64,000 nt of DNA from contig NZ_JAIWKS010000008.1 of the NCBI RefSeq assembly GCF_021271205.1, forward strand, positions 1 through 64,000, read 5' to 3'. This document shows positions 25,660 through 35,700 of this stretch, in pieces. The notes beneath the pieces were generated by a model. The model did no database searches and was not told the origin of the DNA. It was given only the letters and a program-made list of their open reading frames with translations. How positions within the stretch are numbered: position 1 is the first letter of the stretch; every line of letters starts with the position of its first letter. The DNA is from Pseudomonas uvaldensis (GTDB lineage: Bacteria > Pseudomonadota > Gammaproteobacteria > Pseudomonadales > Pseudomonadaceae). Both the position numbers and the translations under genes were made by a program.

Positions 25660-26961
25660 TTAGTTGGTCCGTGCGCCCTGGCTGATCCAGGCACCGATCA
25701 GGTCGCGTTCCTGTTGGGTCATCTGGGTGATATTGCCCAGGGGCATGATCTGGGTGGTCACGGCCTGGGCCTGGATGCGTGCGGCCTGTTGCTGGATCTG
25801 CTGCGGCGTATCGAACATCACCCCGCCGGGCGCTGTGCTGAACAACGGGCTGGTGGGCTTGGCCGAGTGACAGACCGAGCAACGTTCCTGGATCACGGTA
25901 TGGACTTTGTCGAACGACGGGCCCTGGGTGTTGGTGGCCTGGGTTGGGGCAGCGGCAGGTGCGGCCGGTGCGGGTTCAGGCTTGGCACCTCCACCCACGG
26001 CGGTTTCCGGCAACGGTTGGTACTCGATGACGCCCGGGGCCTTGGCCACCTCCGGTGCAGTGGGCGGTGCCTTGGGGCCCGTGACGTAAGCCAGGCATAT
26101 CATCGCCAGAGCGCCGACCGGCAACGTCCAGGCAAACCGGTTGCTGTCGTGACGCGTATTGAAGTAGTGACGCACCAGCACCGCCGCCACCGCAATCCCG
26201 GCCAGGATCAACCAGTTGTATTGACTGCCGTAGGTGCTCGGGAAGTGGTTGCTGATCATGATGAACAGCACGGGCAGGGTGAAGTAGTTGTTGTGGCGCG
26301 AGCGCAGCAGACCTTTGGCCGGCAATGCCGGGTCGGGGGTGCGGTTCTCGGCGATGGCGGCCACCAGGGCGCGCTGCGCCGGCATGATGATGCGAAACAC
26401 GTTGCCGACCATGATCGTCCCGATGACCGCCCCGACATGCAGGTAGGCGCCGCGTCCACTGAACACCTTGCTGAAGCCGTAGGCCGCCGCGATCAGCAGC
26501 ACGAACAGGATCAGGCCGAGCAGGGCAGGGTATTTGCCCAGCACCGAGTCGCAGAGGAAGGAATAGACGAACCAGCCGACAAGCAACGAACCGAGTCCCA
26601 GGGCGACACCCTCGGCGCCGCTCAGGCCGCTGCCGGGGGCCAGCAGGTAGACGGTCGGGTTCCAATAGAACACCAGGCACAGCAGCACGATGCCCGACAT
26701 CCACGTGAAGTAGGCTTCCCATTTGAACCAGTGCAGGTTCTCCGGCATGGACGGCGGCGCAAGTTTGTATTTTTCCAGGTGGTAGATACCGCCACCGTGG
26801 ATGGCCCACAAGTCGCCGGCCAGGCCGCTCCTGGGGTTGACGCGATTGAGGTTGTTTTCCAGCCAGACGAAGTAGAACGACGCGCCGATCCAGGCCACGC
26901 CAGTGATCATGTGAACCCAGCGCACGCTCAGGTTCAGCCATTCCAGCAAATGTGCTTCCAC
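25660..26961 (-). CDS. puuD: Membrane-bound urate hydroxylase with cytochrome c domain
   Basis: A 433-residue protein with about eight membrane segments after LNLSVRWVHMITGVAWIG, a Pro/Ala-rich linker (~325-350), and a C-terminal cytochrome c domain with the haem motif CSVCH and a late Met in MPLGN. PuuD-type proteins oxidise urate to 5-hydroxyisourate and pass electrons to the respiratory chain instead of making peroxide. The start is GTG 26961 with GAGG eight bases upstream. Last gene of the puuE-uraD-alc-allA-puuD row. Confidence 0.93.
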   Translation of the reverse strand: MEAHLLEWLNLSVRWVHMITGVAWIGASFYFVWLENNLNRVNPRSGLAGDLWAIHGGGIYHLEKYKLAPPSMPENLHWFKWEAYFTWMSGIVLLCLVFYWNPTVYLLAPGSGLSGAEGVALGLGSLLVGWFVYSFLCDSVLGKYPALLGLILFVLLIAAAYGFSKVFSGRGAYLHVGAVIGTIMVGNVFRIIMPAQRALVAAIAENRTPDPALPAKGLLRSRHNNYFTLPVLFIMISNHFPSTYGSQYNWLILAGIAVAAVLVRHYFNTRHDSNRFAWTLPVGALAMICLAYVTGPKAPPTAPEVAKAPGVIEYQPLPETAVGGGAKPEPAPAAPAAAPTQATNTQGPSFDKVHTVIQERCSVCHSAKPTSPLFSTAPGGVMFDTPQQIQQQAARIQAQAVTTQIMPLGNITQMTQQERDLIGAWISQGARTN

Positions 26962-27012
26962 AGTCGTTACCTCTCGCCCGTCACGCTTGTTCTCGCGTGA
27001 TCGGACCTTCTC

Positions 27013-27516
27013 TTATTGGTGGGGGTCGAGGATCAAACACTCATCCTCTATGAAGAAATGCTCATCGCAGTTATTGCCTGTGCCACTGCGATCAACCACC
27101 AGGAAGTCATCCCGCTTTTCGATCGTCAGCACCGGGTGGTGCCAGACGCCGCGATGGTAATTGATGCCCTGCCTGCCGTTGGTGACGAAGGCGCGGACCA
27201 AGCCTGATACAGGTGCATCGCCAAGTGGCGCGACCACGATCAGAAAGGGGTTGCCGAGCAGCGGAATGAAAGCCTGGCTGCCCAGCGGATGGCGCTCCAG
27301 CATGCGTACGGTCAGTGGCATTTCCAGCGCATCGGCGCGGAAGATGCTGATGATCGCCTTGTCCTCCGGCGTGGCGGTTTCAACCGTCGCCAGACGATGG
27401 AAGCGCATGGTCGAACCGTTGTTGATCATGAAGTGATCGCTGCCGTCGGTTTCGATCACGTCACCGAACGGGGCGAAGGCTTCTTTGGTCAAGGGTTCGA
27501 TCTTGAGTGTGCGCAT
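27013..27516 (-). CDS. allA: Ureidoglycolate lyase
   Basis: A 167-residue cupin-type enzyme starting MRTLKIEPLTKEAFAPFGDVI. Family marks are GSTMRFHRLA, LERHPLGSQAF, and NYHRGVWHHPVL near residue 120, where His residues line the active site. It splits ureidoglycolate into glyoxylate and urea, the last step of the allantoate route. The ATG at 27516 is preferred; the frame continues upstream only through a REP element. Confidence 0.94.
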   Translation of the reverse strand: MRTLKIEPLTKEAFAPFGDVIETDGSDHFMINNGSTMRFHRLATVETATPEDKAIISIFRADALEMPLTVRMLERHPLGSQAFIPLLGNPFLIVVAPLGDAPVSGLVRAFVTNGRQGINYHRGVWHHPVLTIEKRDDFLVVDRSGTGNNCDEHFFIEDECLILDPHQ

Positions 27517-27560
27517 GCTGGTCTTCTTAATCCAAATTCTGTGTTGTTGGTTCTGACGCC

Positions 27561-27625
27561 TTCGCGAGCAAGCCCGCTCCCACATTTGGAATGCGTACTC
27601 CTGTGGGAGCGGGCTTGCTCGCGAA
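27561..27625. repeat. Paired REP palindrome between alc and allA
   Basis: Two 24-base copies (27561-27584 and 27602-27625) are perfect inverses around a 17-base loop and contain GAGCAAGCCCGCTCCCAC. Lying between two genes of one operon, the structure may protect upstream mRNA. Confidence 0.9.
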
Positions 27626-27637
27626 TGGCTTCACTGC

Positions 27638-28633
27638 CTACTTCGCGACCTTGCCCAAAACCCGCAGGCGACTCACGCCACCATCCGGGAACACATTCAA
27701 ACGGATGTGGGTGATCGGGCCCAGGGCCTTGATCTGCTCGGCGAAGGTGTGTTCGGCGTGCATTTCCAGCTTCTGGCTGGGCAGCAGCTCACGCCAGAAC
27801 AGCGATTGGGTTTCGATCTGGCTGTCGGTACCGCCTTTCACGAACGCGCCCTGGATCGAGCAGCTGTCCGGATAGTTACCCTTGAAGTGCAGGGTGTCGA
27901 CGATGACTTTTTCAACGACGCCGGCATGGCCCAGGGCGACGATGACCCAGTCGTTGCCGGGGGTGCGGCGGCGGGCGGTTTCCCAGCCGTCGCCCATGTT
28001 CACGCCACGGCCCGGGTTGAGGATGTTGCTCATGCGGCCGAAATGCTCGTCGGAGCACGCCAGGGCACGCCCGCCATTGAGAGCGGCAGCCAGGTCGACC
28101 TGCTCGTTATCGCCCACGGCCGACCAGTCGCGGTAGGGAATGCCATACACACGCAGGCGGGCCACGCCACCATCGGGGTAGATGTTGAATCGCAGGTGGC
28201 TGAAGGCCTGGTCGTTGGCGATCTCATGGTAGTGATGGCTGTCGCCCTTCAATTCCACGGCCGCCAGAACTTCGGTCCACTGGGTGTTTTCGTCCGGCTC
28301 GCCTTCCGCCAGGAAGCAGGCTTCCAGGGAGGCAGACGGTGGGTAGTTGCCGGTGAAGAACGAGGTGTCGATGTCCACACCCTTGATCGAGCCCGGCACG
28401 CCCAGGCGGATCACGGCGCTGTCGTAGCCTTCGAAGCGCTTGCGGCGCGACTCCCAGCCATCCATCCACTTGCCGTTGTCGTCGAACACGCCCTCTTTCC
28501 ACACGGCCGGGGTCGGCTGGAACAGGCGGTTGGCGTCGGCGAACCAGTCATCGGTGACCGAAATGATCCGGGTGCCCAGGCGCGCGTCGGCCAGGTTGAC
28601 GAATTTCTCGAAAGGTACGGCGTAAGCTTTCAT
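27638..28633 (-). CDS. alc: Allantoicase
   Basis: A 331-residue enzyme made of two homologous halves, visible as repeated GWESRRKR / GWETARRR and [17 protein letters not shown] / [17 protein letters not shown] blocks, the tandem jelly-roll layout of allantoicases. It hydrolyses allantoate to ureidoglycolate and urea in the cytosol. Both halves end in matching [17 protein letters not shown] / [17 protein letters not shown] strands. The ATG at 28633 ([11 protein letters not shown]) is used. Fed by PuuE and followed by AllA. Confidence 0.95.
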   Translation of the reverse strand: MKAYAVPFEKFVNLADARLGTRIISVTDDWFADANRLFQPTPAVWKEGVFDDNGKWMDGWESRRKRFEGYDSAVIRLGVPGSIKGVDIDTSFFTGNYPPSASLEACFLAEGEPDENTQWTEVLAAVELKGDSHHYHEIANDQAFSHLRFNIYPDGGVARLRVYGIPYRDWSAVGDNEQVDLAAALNGGRALACSDEHFGRMSNILNPGRGVNMGDGWETARRRTPGNDWVIVALGHAGVVEKVIVDTLHFKGNYPDSCSIQGAFVKGGTDSQIETQSLFWRELLPSQKLEMHAEHTFAEQIKALGPITHIRLNVFPDGGVSRLRVLGKVAK

Positions 28634-28702
28634 TCTTCTTGTCTGCCTTTTGATAAGTTGGCTGGGGATGCTTGCTCGACCCTGGGTCACCAGGGCGGCT
28701 CG

Positions 28703-29218
28703 CTAAAGGGTCAGTAGTCGGAACAACGCGATCTTGTTGATCTCCGCCAGCGCGCATTGGAACTCGGTGTCCACCGGGTTGTGGATGCGCGTTTCGAACG
28801 CCGCGAGGATCTGATGCCGGTTGCTGCCTTTTACCGCCATGATGAAGGGAAACCTGAACTTGGCTTTGTAGGCCTCGTTCAGCTCGGTGAAGCGCTGGAA
28901 CTCTTCGGTCGTGCACTGGTGTATACCGGCGCCGGCCTGTTCGTTCGTGCTGGCTTCGGTCAGTTGGCCCTGGACAGCGGCTTTGCCGGCCAGGTCCGGG
29001 TGAGCGTTGATCAGGGCCAGTTGGCTGGCATGATCGGCGCTCAGCAGGATATCGCTCATGCGCTGGTGCAGGGTTTCGATCTCGTCGATCGATGGGTCCT
29101 GACCCAGGTCGAAGGCTTTTTCGGCCACCCATGGCGAGTGCTCGTAGATGTCGGCGAAGGCCAGGATGAAGGCTTCACGGCTCAAGGTGGACGGCTTGAG
29201 GGTCTGGAACGCGGTCAT
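28703..29218 (-). CDS. uraD: 2-oxo-4-hydroxy-4-carboxy-5-ureidoimidazoline decarboxylase
   Basis: A 171-residue all-helical OHCU decarboxylase. LADIYEHSPWVAEKAF near residue 25, LINAHPDLAGKAAV (~70, catalytic His) and FRFPFIMAVKG (~120) are the family signature. It converts OHCU from HiuH to S-allantoin. Its ATG overlaps the puuE stop by four bases (ATGA), showing coupled translation. Confidence 0.95.
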   Translation of the reverse strand: MTAFQTLKPSTLSREAFILAFADIYEHSPWVAEKAFDLGQDPSIDEIETLHQRMSDILLSADHASQLALINAHPDLAGKAAVQGQLTEASTNEQAGAGIHQCTTEEFQRFTELNEAYKAKFRFPFIMAVKGSNRHQILAAFETRIHNPVDTEFQCALAEINKIALFRLLTL

Positions 29219-30156
29219 TTCGTCCCCTCCGTCTCAGAAGCGCCAGGGTGCGGATGGACCTGCTGCCAGTGGCGGGCAATGTCCACGCGACGGGTAAACC
29301 ACACCCGCTCATGACCCTTTACATACTCAAGGAAACGCTTGAGGGAGGCGAGGCGGGCCGGGCGGCCAATCAGGCGGCAATGCAGTCCGATGGAAAGCAT
29401 CTTCGGTGCTTCGGCGCCTTCGGCATACAGGACGTCGAAGGCGTCCTTGAGGTATTGAAAGAAGTCGTCCCCTTTGTTGAAGCCCTGCACCTGGGTGAAG
29501 CGCATGTCGTTGGTGTCCAGCGTATAGGGGATCACCAGGTGCGGCTTGCCGGTGGGTGTGTTGGGTTCCCAGTAGGGCAGGTCGTCGTCGTAGGTGTCGC
29601 TGTCGTAGAGAAAACCGCCTTCCTCCATGACCAGCCGGCGGGTGTTGGGGCCGGTGCGACCGGTGTACCAGCCCAGCGGGCGTTCGCCGGTGATTTCGGT
29701 GAGGATGCGGATCGCTTCGAGCATGTGCTCGCGTTCCTGAGCCTCATCCATGTACTGATAATCGATCCAGCGGTAACCATGGCTGCAGATTTCATGACCG
29801 GCGGCGACCATGGCGCGGATCACGTCCGGATGGCGCTGGGCGGCCATGGCCACGGCGAAGATAGTCAACGGGATATCGAATTCCTTGAACAGCTTGAGGA
29901 TCCGCCAGACCCCGGCACGGCTGCCATACTCATACAGCGATTCCATGCTCATGTTGCGTTCGCCCTGCAGCGGTTGCGCCGCGACCATCTCCGAGAGAAA
30001 GGCTTCGGACTCCTTGTCACCGTGCAGGAGATTGCGCTCGCCACCTTCCTCGTAGTTGAGCACGAAGGAGAGGGCAATTCGGGCGTTGCCCGGCCAGTGG
30101 GGATGGGGAGGGTTTTTGCCGTAACCGATCAGGTCGCGTGGGTAGTCAGCGCTCAC
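29215..30156 (-). CDS. puuE: Cofactor-independent allantoinase (polysaccharide deacetylase fold)
   Basis: A 313-residue allantoinase. The NodB-like fold shows VLNYEEGGERNLLHGD, HEICSHGYRWIDYQ and YDDDLPYW segments, matching PuuE and not the metal-dependent AllB family. It opens allantoin to allantoate. The start is read as GTG 30156 (protein MSADYPRDLIGYG), with AAGGAAG seven bases upstream; an ATG at 30183 is possible but poorly spaced. First gene of the leftward urate operon, below a TTGTATACAA palindrome. Confidence 0.94.
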   Translation of the reverse strand: MSADYPRDLIGYGKNPPHPHWPGNARIALSFVLNYEEGGERNLLHGDKESEAFLSEMVAAQPLQGERNMSMESLYEYGSRAGVWRILKLFKEFDIPLTIFAVAMAAQRHPDVIRAMVAAGHEICSHGYRWIDYQYMDEAQEREHMLEAIRILTEITGERPLGWYTGRTGPNTRRLVMEEGGFLYDSDTYDDDLPYWEPNTPTGKPHLVIPYTLDTNDMRFTQVQGFNKGDDFFQYLKDAFDVLYAEGAEAPKMLSIGLHCRLIGRPARLASLKRFLEYVKGHERVWFTRRVDIARHWQQVHPHPGASETEGTK

Positions 30157-30540
30157 TGCAGTCTTCCTTCTTGTTCGAACCATGTAGGTGACGCCTGATG
30201 ATGAGACTTGGGCTGGCGTCACGACGATGGGATGATTGTATACAACTTTATGCGCGCTTTGTAAGCCTGATTTTTTGCCTTTTTCACTCAGGCTCCGGGT
30301 CCATCTGCACTGCAAGAAATCTGCCCGTTTGGTCAGTTAGCCGGAGGAAAGTCATTGTATCCATTGGTTTGACCGCGAATTGGGACGAGAGGGCGGAGGA
30401 AAGCGAAGCAACGCAAATATCGGTATTTTATTGTGTACAATTTTCTCTTTAAGTGTCTTAATTCAACCATCGCCGTCCTGTCTCTTGCTCCGAAACGGTG
30501 CGGCTTGTCTTTTTAATCGATCAGGAGGCGCGCGCAATCA
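30157..30540. promoter_or_regulatory. Divergent puuE-hiuH control region with two palindromic operators
   Basis: No gene in these 384 bases. TTGTATACAA (30236-30245) lies 80 bases before puuE, and TTGTGTACAA (30431-30440) lies 100 bases before hiuH. Both fit the t-GT-N-AC-a core bound by FadR-type GntR regulators. The same palindrome occurs before the purine permease at 38723-38732, pointing to one regulon. Confidence 0.65.
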
Positions 30541-30894
30541 ATGGGACGTTTGACCACTCACGTTTTGGATGCCGCACACGGTTGCCCGGGCAGTTCGATC
30601 AAGGTCGAGCTATATCGCGTGGAAGGTTCGCAATTGCAACGGGTCGCCAGCGCGCTGACCAATGATGATGGCCGTTGCGATGCGCCGCTGTTGCAAGGCG
30701 ATGATTACCGATCCGGTGTCTATCAGATCCAGTTTCATGCTGGGGATTACTACCGCGCCCGTGGCGTCCAGCTGTCCGAGCCGGCGTTCCTGGATGTGGT
30801 GGTGCTGCGCTTCGGCATCTCGGCCGAGCAGGACCATTACCACGTACCCTTGCTGATTTCACCCTACGCCTATTCAACCTATCGAGGCAGCTGA
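30541..30894 (+). CDS. hiuH: 5-hydroxyisourate hydrolase (transthyretin-related)
   Basis: A 117-residue transthyretin-like enzyme with the N-terminal LTTHVLDAAHGCPG motif, a central HAGDYYRA and the diagnostic C-terminal YRGS tetrapeptide. It hydrolyses the product of PuuD to OHCU for UraD. No signal peptide. AGGAGG lies upstream, but 12 bases from the ATG, which is longer than usual. Divergent from the puuE operon and followed by a strong terminator. Confidence 0.96.
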   Translation: MGRLTTHVLDAAHGCPGSSIKVELYRVEGSQLQRVASALTNDDGRCDAPLLQGDDYRSGVYQIQFHAGDYYRARGVQLSEPAFLDVVVLRFGISAEQDHYHVPLLISPYAYSTYRGS

Positions 30895-30953
30895 TCCCCC
30901 AAGCAGCTGCCTTGCCCTGGAAGCGACTGCGCATAGAGCTTCTTTGGTTTTTT

Positions 30954-30981
30954 GCCCGCTCACACTGCGGGCTTTTTTTTT
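30954..30981 (+). terminator. Rho-independent terminator of hiuH
   Basis: GCCCGC (30954-30959) and GCGGGC (30967-30972) form a short GC stem followed by nine T. It also separates hiuH from the end of the convergent minus-strand gene at 30993. Confidence 0.92.
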
Positions 30982-30992
30982 GAGCGGTGTAT

Positions 30993-32573
30993 CTACAGCC
31001 TGGCGTTGTCATCCCGGATGATGAACACCGTTTCCGCAATGCCTGGATGCATTTCCGACCCACCCTTGAGCCAGACGATCTTGTTGGCGGCGTGGGCGTC
31101 CCTGACGACTTTCGCAGCGGCTTCACCCAACTGGTTTTCCAAGAGGACGCCGGCCATATTGGGGTCCGTATAGGAAGGCAGGGAGATCTTCGGGATTCTG
31201 GTGCGGTGCAAGCTCATGAAAAATACATAGTCATGCCCCGTTCGTTGGAATACCAACGCCGGAAAGCTACTGAAAGAACTGGGGTCCATGACCGTATAAC
31301 CATTGCGGGCCAGGAGTCCGGCCATAAAGCGCTTGAAGTCCACCGGCGAATAGGTCGTGAGAAAATAGAGCCAGTGTCGCTTGAACCGCAGGGGATCGAA
31401 GTCCAACCGATCCAGCGTTCCGGTGGCGGAAGGCGCGGGCAGGGCTATCGCACGGGCGGTACCTCTGGACGACGGAGAGGTGGGAAGAATCGGAAGCATC
31501 AGTAACGGATCGGTCCATTGCGGATGCGGTGACGGTGTCGCGTTGTTCCGACTGTCGATCATCTGTCGGAGAGCGTTCAAACCTGCCGCGTCGGCATAAT
31601 GCGAGTCATTGGCGAGTTCGAATTGCCTTCTTGCAATATTTTCCAAGGTGACTGTAGTGACCTCTGGAAAATCCTCCCTGACGTAAGTTGTCAGCGGCTT
31701 GTCGAAAGGTAACCTGGTGTCGATTTCCCAGTGATTGTCCGGCGGAACGCGGGTCACGCTTCTGGGTTGCTCGTCGGGCGTATGCCTGAGGATGGCTTCC
31801 AGCAAGTCAAAATCATAGGCGGGATGCATGGGCGACTGAATGTAGGCGCCAGGGTACTGGCGTGCGTCGACGCGGGTCAGCACTTTGTAGTGGACATTGC
31901 CTAGGGTGATGTACTCCCACACCGTGAACCGTGGGTCGATTCCCCAATTCTTCGTGAACGCCGAGGTACTTTGTGTCGCTGCTTCGCTTTGTGAGGTTGT
32001 CGCACGTGCACGCTTGGGCGCGACAGCTTCCGGAGACTCATCATCCGACAGCCTGTGGAGCGTGACGGGGTTGAGATCACTGCCGTGCGTCACGTCGCGT
32101 TGCGGAATCAGGTGCCATAGAAGGCTGCCTTCCACTTGCGCCAGGCGCGGTCCGGAGGCGACGAGTTCGGTGCTTAATCGGGCTCTGAAGTTCTGTTCGG
32201 CGTCGCGTCCCAGCAGCACCGTTCCGCCCTCTGCAAGCTCGACATAAGTACGGGTTCTGAATGTCCGGATGCCGGAGGTTGGGTCTGGCTCCGATAACAT
32301 GGGGACCAGTTCGGATGAGAGGTAATAGCGGTCCAGCGGTATCGAGAGCGTGGTATCGCCGAGGGCTGATGCGATTTCGGCTATGTGAATGGTTGGGGGC
32401 GGCAATTCGGGGGACTCCGGCGGTCGCCCGGTCGGGGAGAGGGGGGGCGGCTCTATTACTTCTCCCCTCACGGGAATCCTGACCATGGCTTCCTGGGTTG
32501 TATCGCGGCTGGGGTGGGGGCTTTCAGGGGACGAGGTCGGGACGTTGGGACGGGTATTTCGTCTTGGACTCAT
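30993..32573 (-). CDS. Unknown protein downstream of the pore/RTX toxin gene; candidate cargo
   Basis: A 526-residue protein with no recognised family. Residues 1-~60 are Pro/Ser/Thr-rich and probably disordered (PPLSPTGRPP, PELPPP). A middle part contains WGIDPRFTVWEYITLG and HPAYDFDLLEAILRH, and the last ~150 residues form a compact Phe/Tyr/Trp-rich domain with FMAGLLARNGYTVMD, HDYVFFMSLHR and NKIVWLKGG; their strand pattern loosely recalls restriction-endonuclease-like folds, which is speculation. The ATG at 32573 is used; an upstream GTG at 32618 lacks a ribosome site. It follows the large gene on the same strand after ~160 bases, and has no signal peptide. Confidence 0.55.
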   Translation of the reverse strand: MSPRRNTRPNVPTSSPESPHPSRDTTQEAMVRIPVRGEVIEPPPLSPTGRPPESPELPPPTIHIAEIASALGDTTLSIPLDRYYLSSELVPMLSEPDPTSGIRTFRTRTYVELAEGGTVLLGRDAEQNFRARLSTELVASGPRLAQVEGSLLWHLIPQRDVTHGSDLNPVTLHRLSDDESPEAVAPKRARATTSQSEAATQSTSAFTKNWGIDPRFTVWEYITLGNVHYKVLTRVDARQYPGAYIQSPMHPAYDFDLLEAILRHTPDEQPRSVTRVPPDNHWEIDTRLPFDKPLTTYVREDFPEVTTVTLENIARRQFELANDSHYADAAGLNALRQMIDSRNNATPSPHPQWTDPLLMLPILPTSPSSRGTARAIALPAPSATGTLDRLDFDPLRFKRHWLYFLTTYSPVDFKRFMAGLLARNGYTVMDPSSFSSFPALVFQRTGHDYVFFMSLHRTRIPKISLPSYTDPNMAGVLLENQLGEAAAKVVRDAHAANKIVWLKGGSEMHPGIAETVFIIRDDNARL

Positions 32574-32736
32574 TGAAAATGTCTGCTCTTGAATATTTTG
32601 GAAAGGTGATTGGTCCACGTAGCCATGAGGCCTGCCGGCTGACAGGCCAAGGGCTTGAAGATGGTCGGGGAAAATGAGCAGGCAGGTGCACTACATATGT
32701 ATAGGGCGCCTGAAAGAAGCTTCGGGAGCGTGACGC

Positions 32737-35700
32737 CTAGGTATGTTGGCGCGAGGCGCCACCCAGTGAGAGGGGCCAACTCAATCGGGAGAGTCTGATG
32801 CCAAAAAGCGCGCTCAGCACCAGTGTGCGAGCGAACATCGCCGAATGCCCCAGCGTGAAGCTTTCCATCACTTCCACGCATTTGGCCCGTAATGAACGAA
32901 GAGCGTCATCACCCATGGGAGGCGTCCGATCGAGGCCTTCCCGGGCCAGGTCCCGATAGATCTTGAGATGGTGGTCGCACAGGTTTGTCTTCCTCAAATT
33001 CGCCACTTCAATGACGCGGGGCTCACCGGTATCGAATATCCATTTGCGGGTTTCAAGGTCATAGCTCAACGTGCCGGCAGACCCATCCTTGACGGCCATG
33101 TGATAGACCTTGAGTCGTCTGGATGTCAGGCTCGACAGTTCATCGGTCAACGCTGCGCCGGGATCGCTAAGAGGGGACAAATACCGACCATCGAGCGCTT
33201 CCACATAAACCCGGCCGAACAGGCTGTCGACGGCATGAACGACGCCTTGCGCGGTGATGACACGTATCTGGTCGACAAGGTCATGCTCTTCAGGAATGGC
33301 AAGATGAATGACAGTTGTGCCAATCCGCAGCAGGTTGGCGGACAGTTTTATCTCCACTTGACCGAGGCCAGTGGCGTCGAGCTCCCAGGTGGAGGCCTGG
33401 GCCAACCGTGGTTTTGCGCCGGCCAGCGCACCTGGCGTGGACAGGCGTAGCGTCATGTTCGGGCTCAGGTGGACGAGGTACGTGGAGCCTTCGCCAATCA
33501 GGACTTCGATTCCCGTCTGTAGCGCGGGGGTGGTGAGCATGGCACAGGTTGCCCGATTGCGCAGGTGATAGGGCTGTTTGTCCAAGGGCGGCAGCCAGGC
33601 GTATTGCTTTTTGGTTGGGGCGAGGGTTGACAGTGACGCTTCTGTTTTCCACGCCATCGGCGCTTTATCCGTGAAGGGCCTATCCAGCAGCAGGCTATAG
33701 TCGGGTGAGGGTTGGACCAGGCGATAGGACGAGCCATCTTTCATGACAAGAATAAACGTGTGATGTGAACTCAAGGCGGAAAACGCCCGTCGGTTCACCT
33801 CAACTTTCTGTGCGCTGTAACGCTCATCGGAGCTCGCCAGGTTCTTCAGGACGACCTGCCTGTCGCCAAAGTGAAGCGTCAGGCCACATTCGCCATATCT
33901 GACGATGTCCCCTTCATCGTTCTGTGTGACATGAACGCTGTAGTGGGCTTCGACGCGTGTCAGCTCCGCGTGCATATAGTCCAGATGGAGCGTTGTGGAA
34001 AACCGGCTTTTTTGTTTGACCTTGAGCGTCGTGAGCTCAATGTAACGTGAAACGAAAAAACTCGAATCCTTGTCGTGGGCGATCTGTTGCTCTCCATCAG
34101 CATTCAAAATGGCCGGGTTTCTGGGTGTGCCTGGCTGCACCATGACGGTTTCAATGTCGAGCGGGCCAACATGCTCGATCACCTCGGGCAAATCCGGGAC
34201 CAGATGGTAGCCATCCTTGGTCATGAACATCAGGCGATCGTTTTGCAGGCCCTTTGGATAATCAGTGTCTTCATAGACGTTCCTGATGATGACGTCGCGA
34301 AATTGCCAATCATTGGCGTCGAAGCATGAACGGATCACCAGGTTGCCTGATTCGATTTTCCAGCTTTCAATCAGGTCCGCCCTCCAGTCCAGCGCAATGG
34401 TGCTGTGGCCCGCGCCGTCTTCGGTGATGAAGACACAGCCCGGCTTATGAGCGATGGCATAGGCATCGTCACCAGGACCGCCGTCTGCATCACGGTTATT
34501 TCCACCGAGAATGAATATCCGGTCATCGCCCGCACCGGCCTCGATGGAATCATTGCCGCGGGATTTGATGATGTTTGCGCCAGCGGTACCCCTGATGACA
34601 TTCGCGCCGCCTTCGGGAATCTCTACGTTTTCGATACTTTCCAGATCAGCGTGGCGATAGAGCCCGCTTTCGGTGCTACTGACATGAGTGATGAAAGACA
34701 CTTGCCCGGTGTCCAGGTCGACGTCGTAACCCCGTCGCGGCTGCTCATTACCGCTGGCACGACCCGATAAAATGAGCGTGTCATTACCCAGGCCGCCCAC
34801 GAGGCGACTGGGGGTTCCACTGAGGGTTTCGGTGCTGCCCTCGAAGATGAAGACGTCATCCTTGATGCCGCCGGATAGTTTTTTAACGCCTGCGCCATAG
34901 TGGAAGACATTGGGTTTGTTTTCGGTACCGAGCACCGTGTCGTCGCCACCGCCGATGTACCAGTGGATACCCTTGTGTTCGGCTGACGATACAACCACCG
35001 CACCCGGCGTCTCGGCCGTCACACCGCTGCGTGCATCGATCCGGTCGTCGGTGTCTTTGATCCTGGGACGTACCGTCGTCGCCTGGTATCTCTCTCCCGT
35101 CCACCAATTCCAGGTGTTGTAGGTCACCGGTTCGAGTTCCACGGTGAATTTGCCGTTTACGATAGCCCCCGTGCTGTCTTTCAACGGGCCCTTGAGCAAG
35201 TTCAGGGCACTGGCCTGGAGCAGCTTCGAATGTCCGACGGTGGTCTTGGCGATGGTATAGCGATCCTGGATATCCTGATCAGGACTGATCGTCCAGAAGG
35301 CAAACCAGCCCGTGCGCAGGCGCTCCTGTACGGTGAGGTCTATATAGTCGTCGATTTCATCGACTTGACGAATCGCCCCCCAGACTTGCGACCCAACCAC
35401 CAGGATGAGCCCCGCGGCAAGACCCATGGGGCCGGCTGAGCTGAACCCCGCCAGTGCCGCCAGGCCGATGGTGACGGTCATGGCGGCGCTGGTGACGCTC
35501 AACGCGGCGCTGACATAATGATCGGTCGCCTCTTTCCCGGTAGCGTTGGCGGCCGCCTTGAAGGCGTCGACAGCGGCGACGATGTCGAAAGGCAGTGTCA
35601 GAACGCTGGCAATCAAGCCGCTTCCACGGGCCAGTTTCGTGGCGAAGGTCGTTTTAGTGAAATCGCCGAGGGAACGCTGACCCGCCGTGATCATCTGGGT

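Noticed and set aside
25534-27000. A 488-codon plus-strand open frame opposite puuD
   Set aside because: It mirrors a conserved cytochrome-containing membrane protein; the translation is His/Gln/Asp-rich noise.
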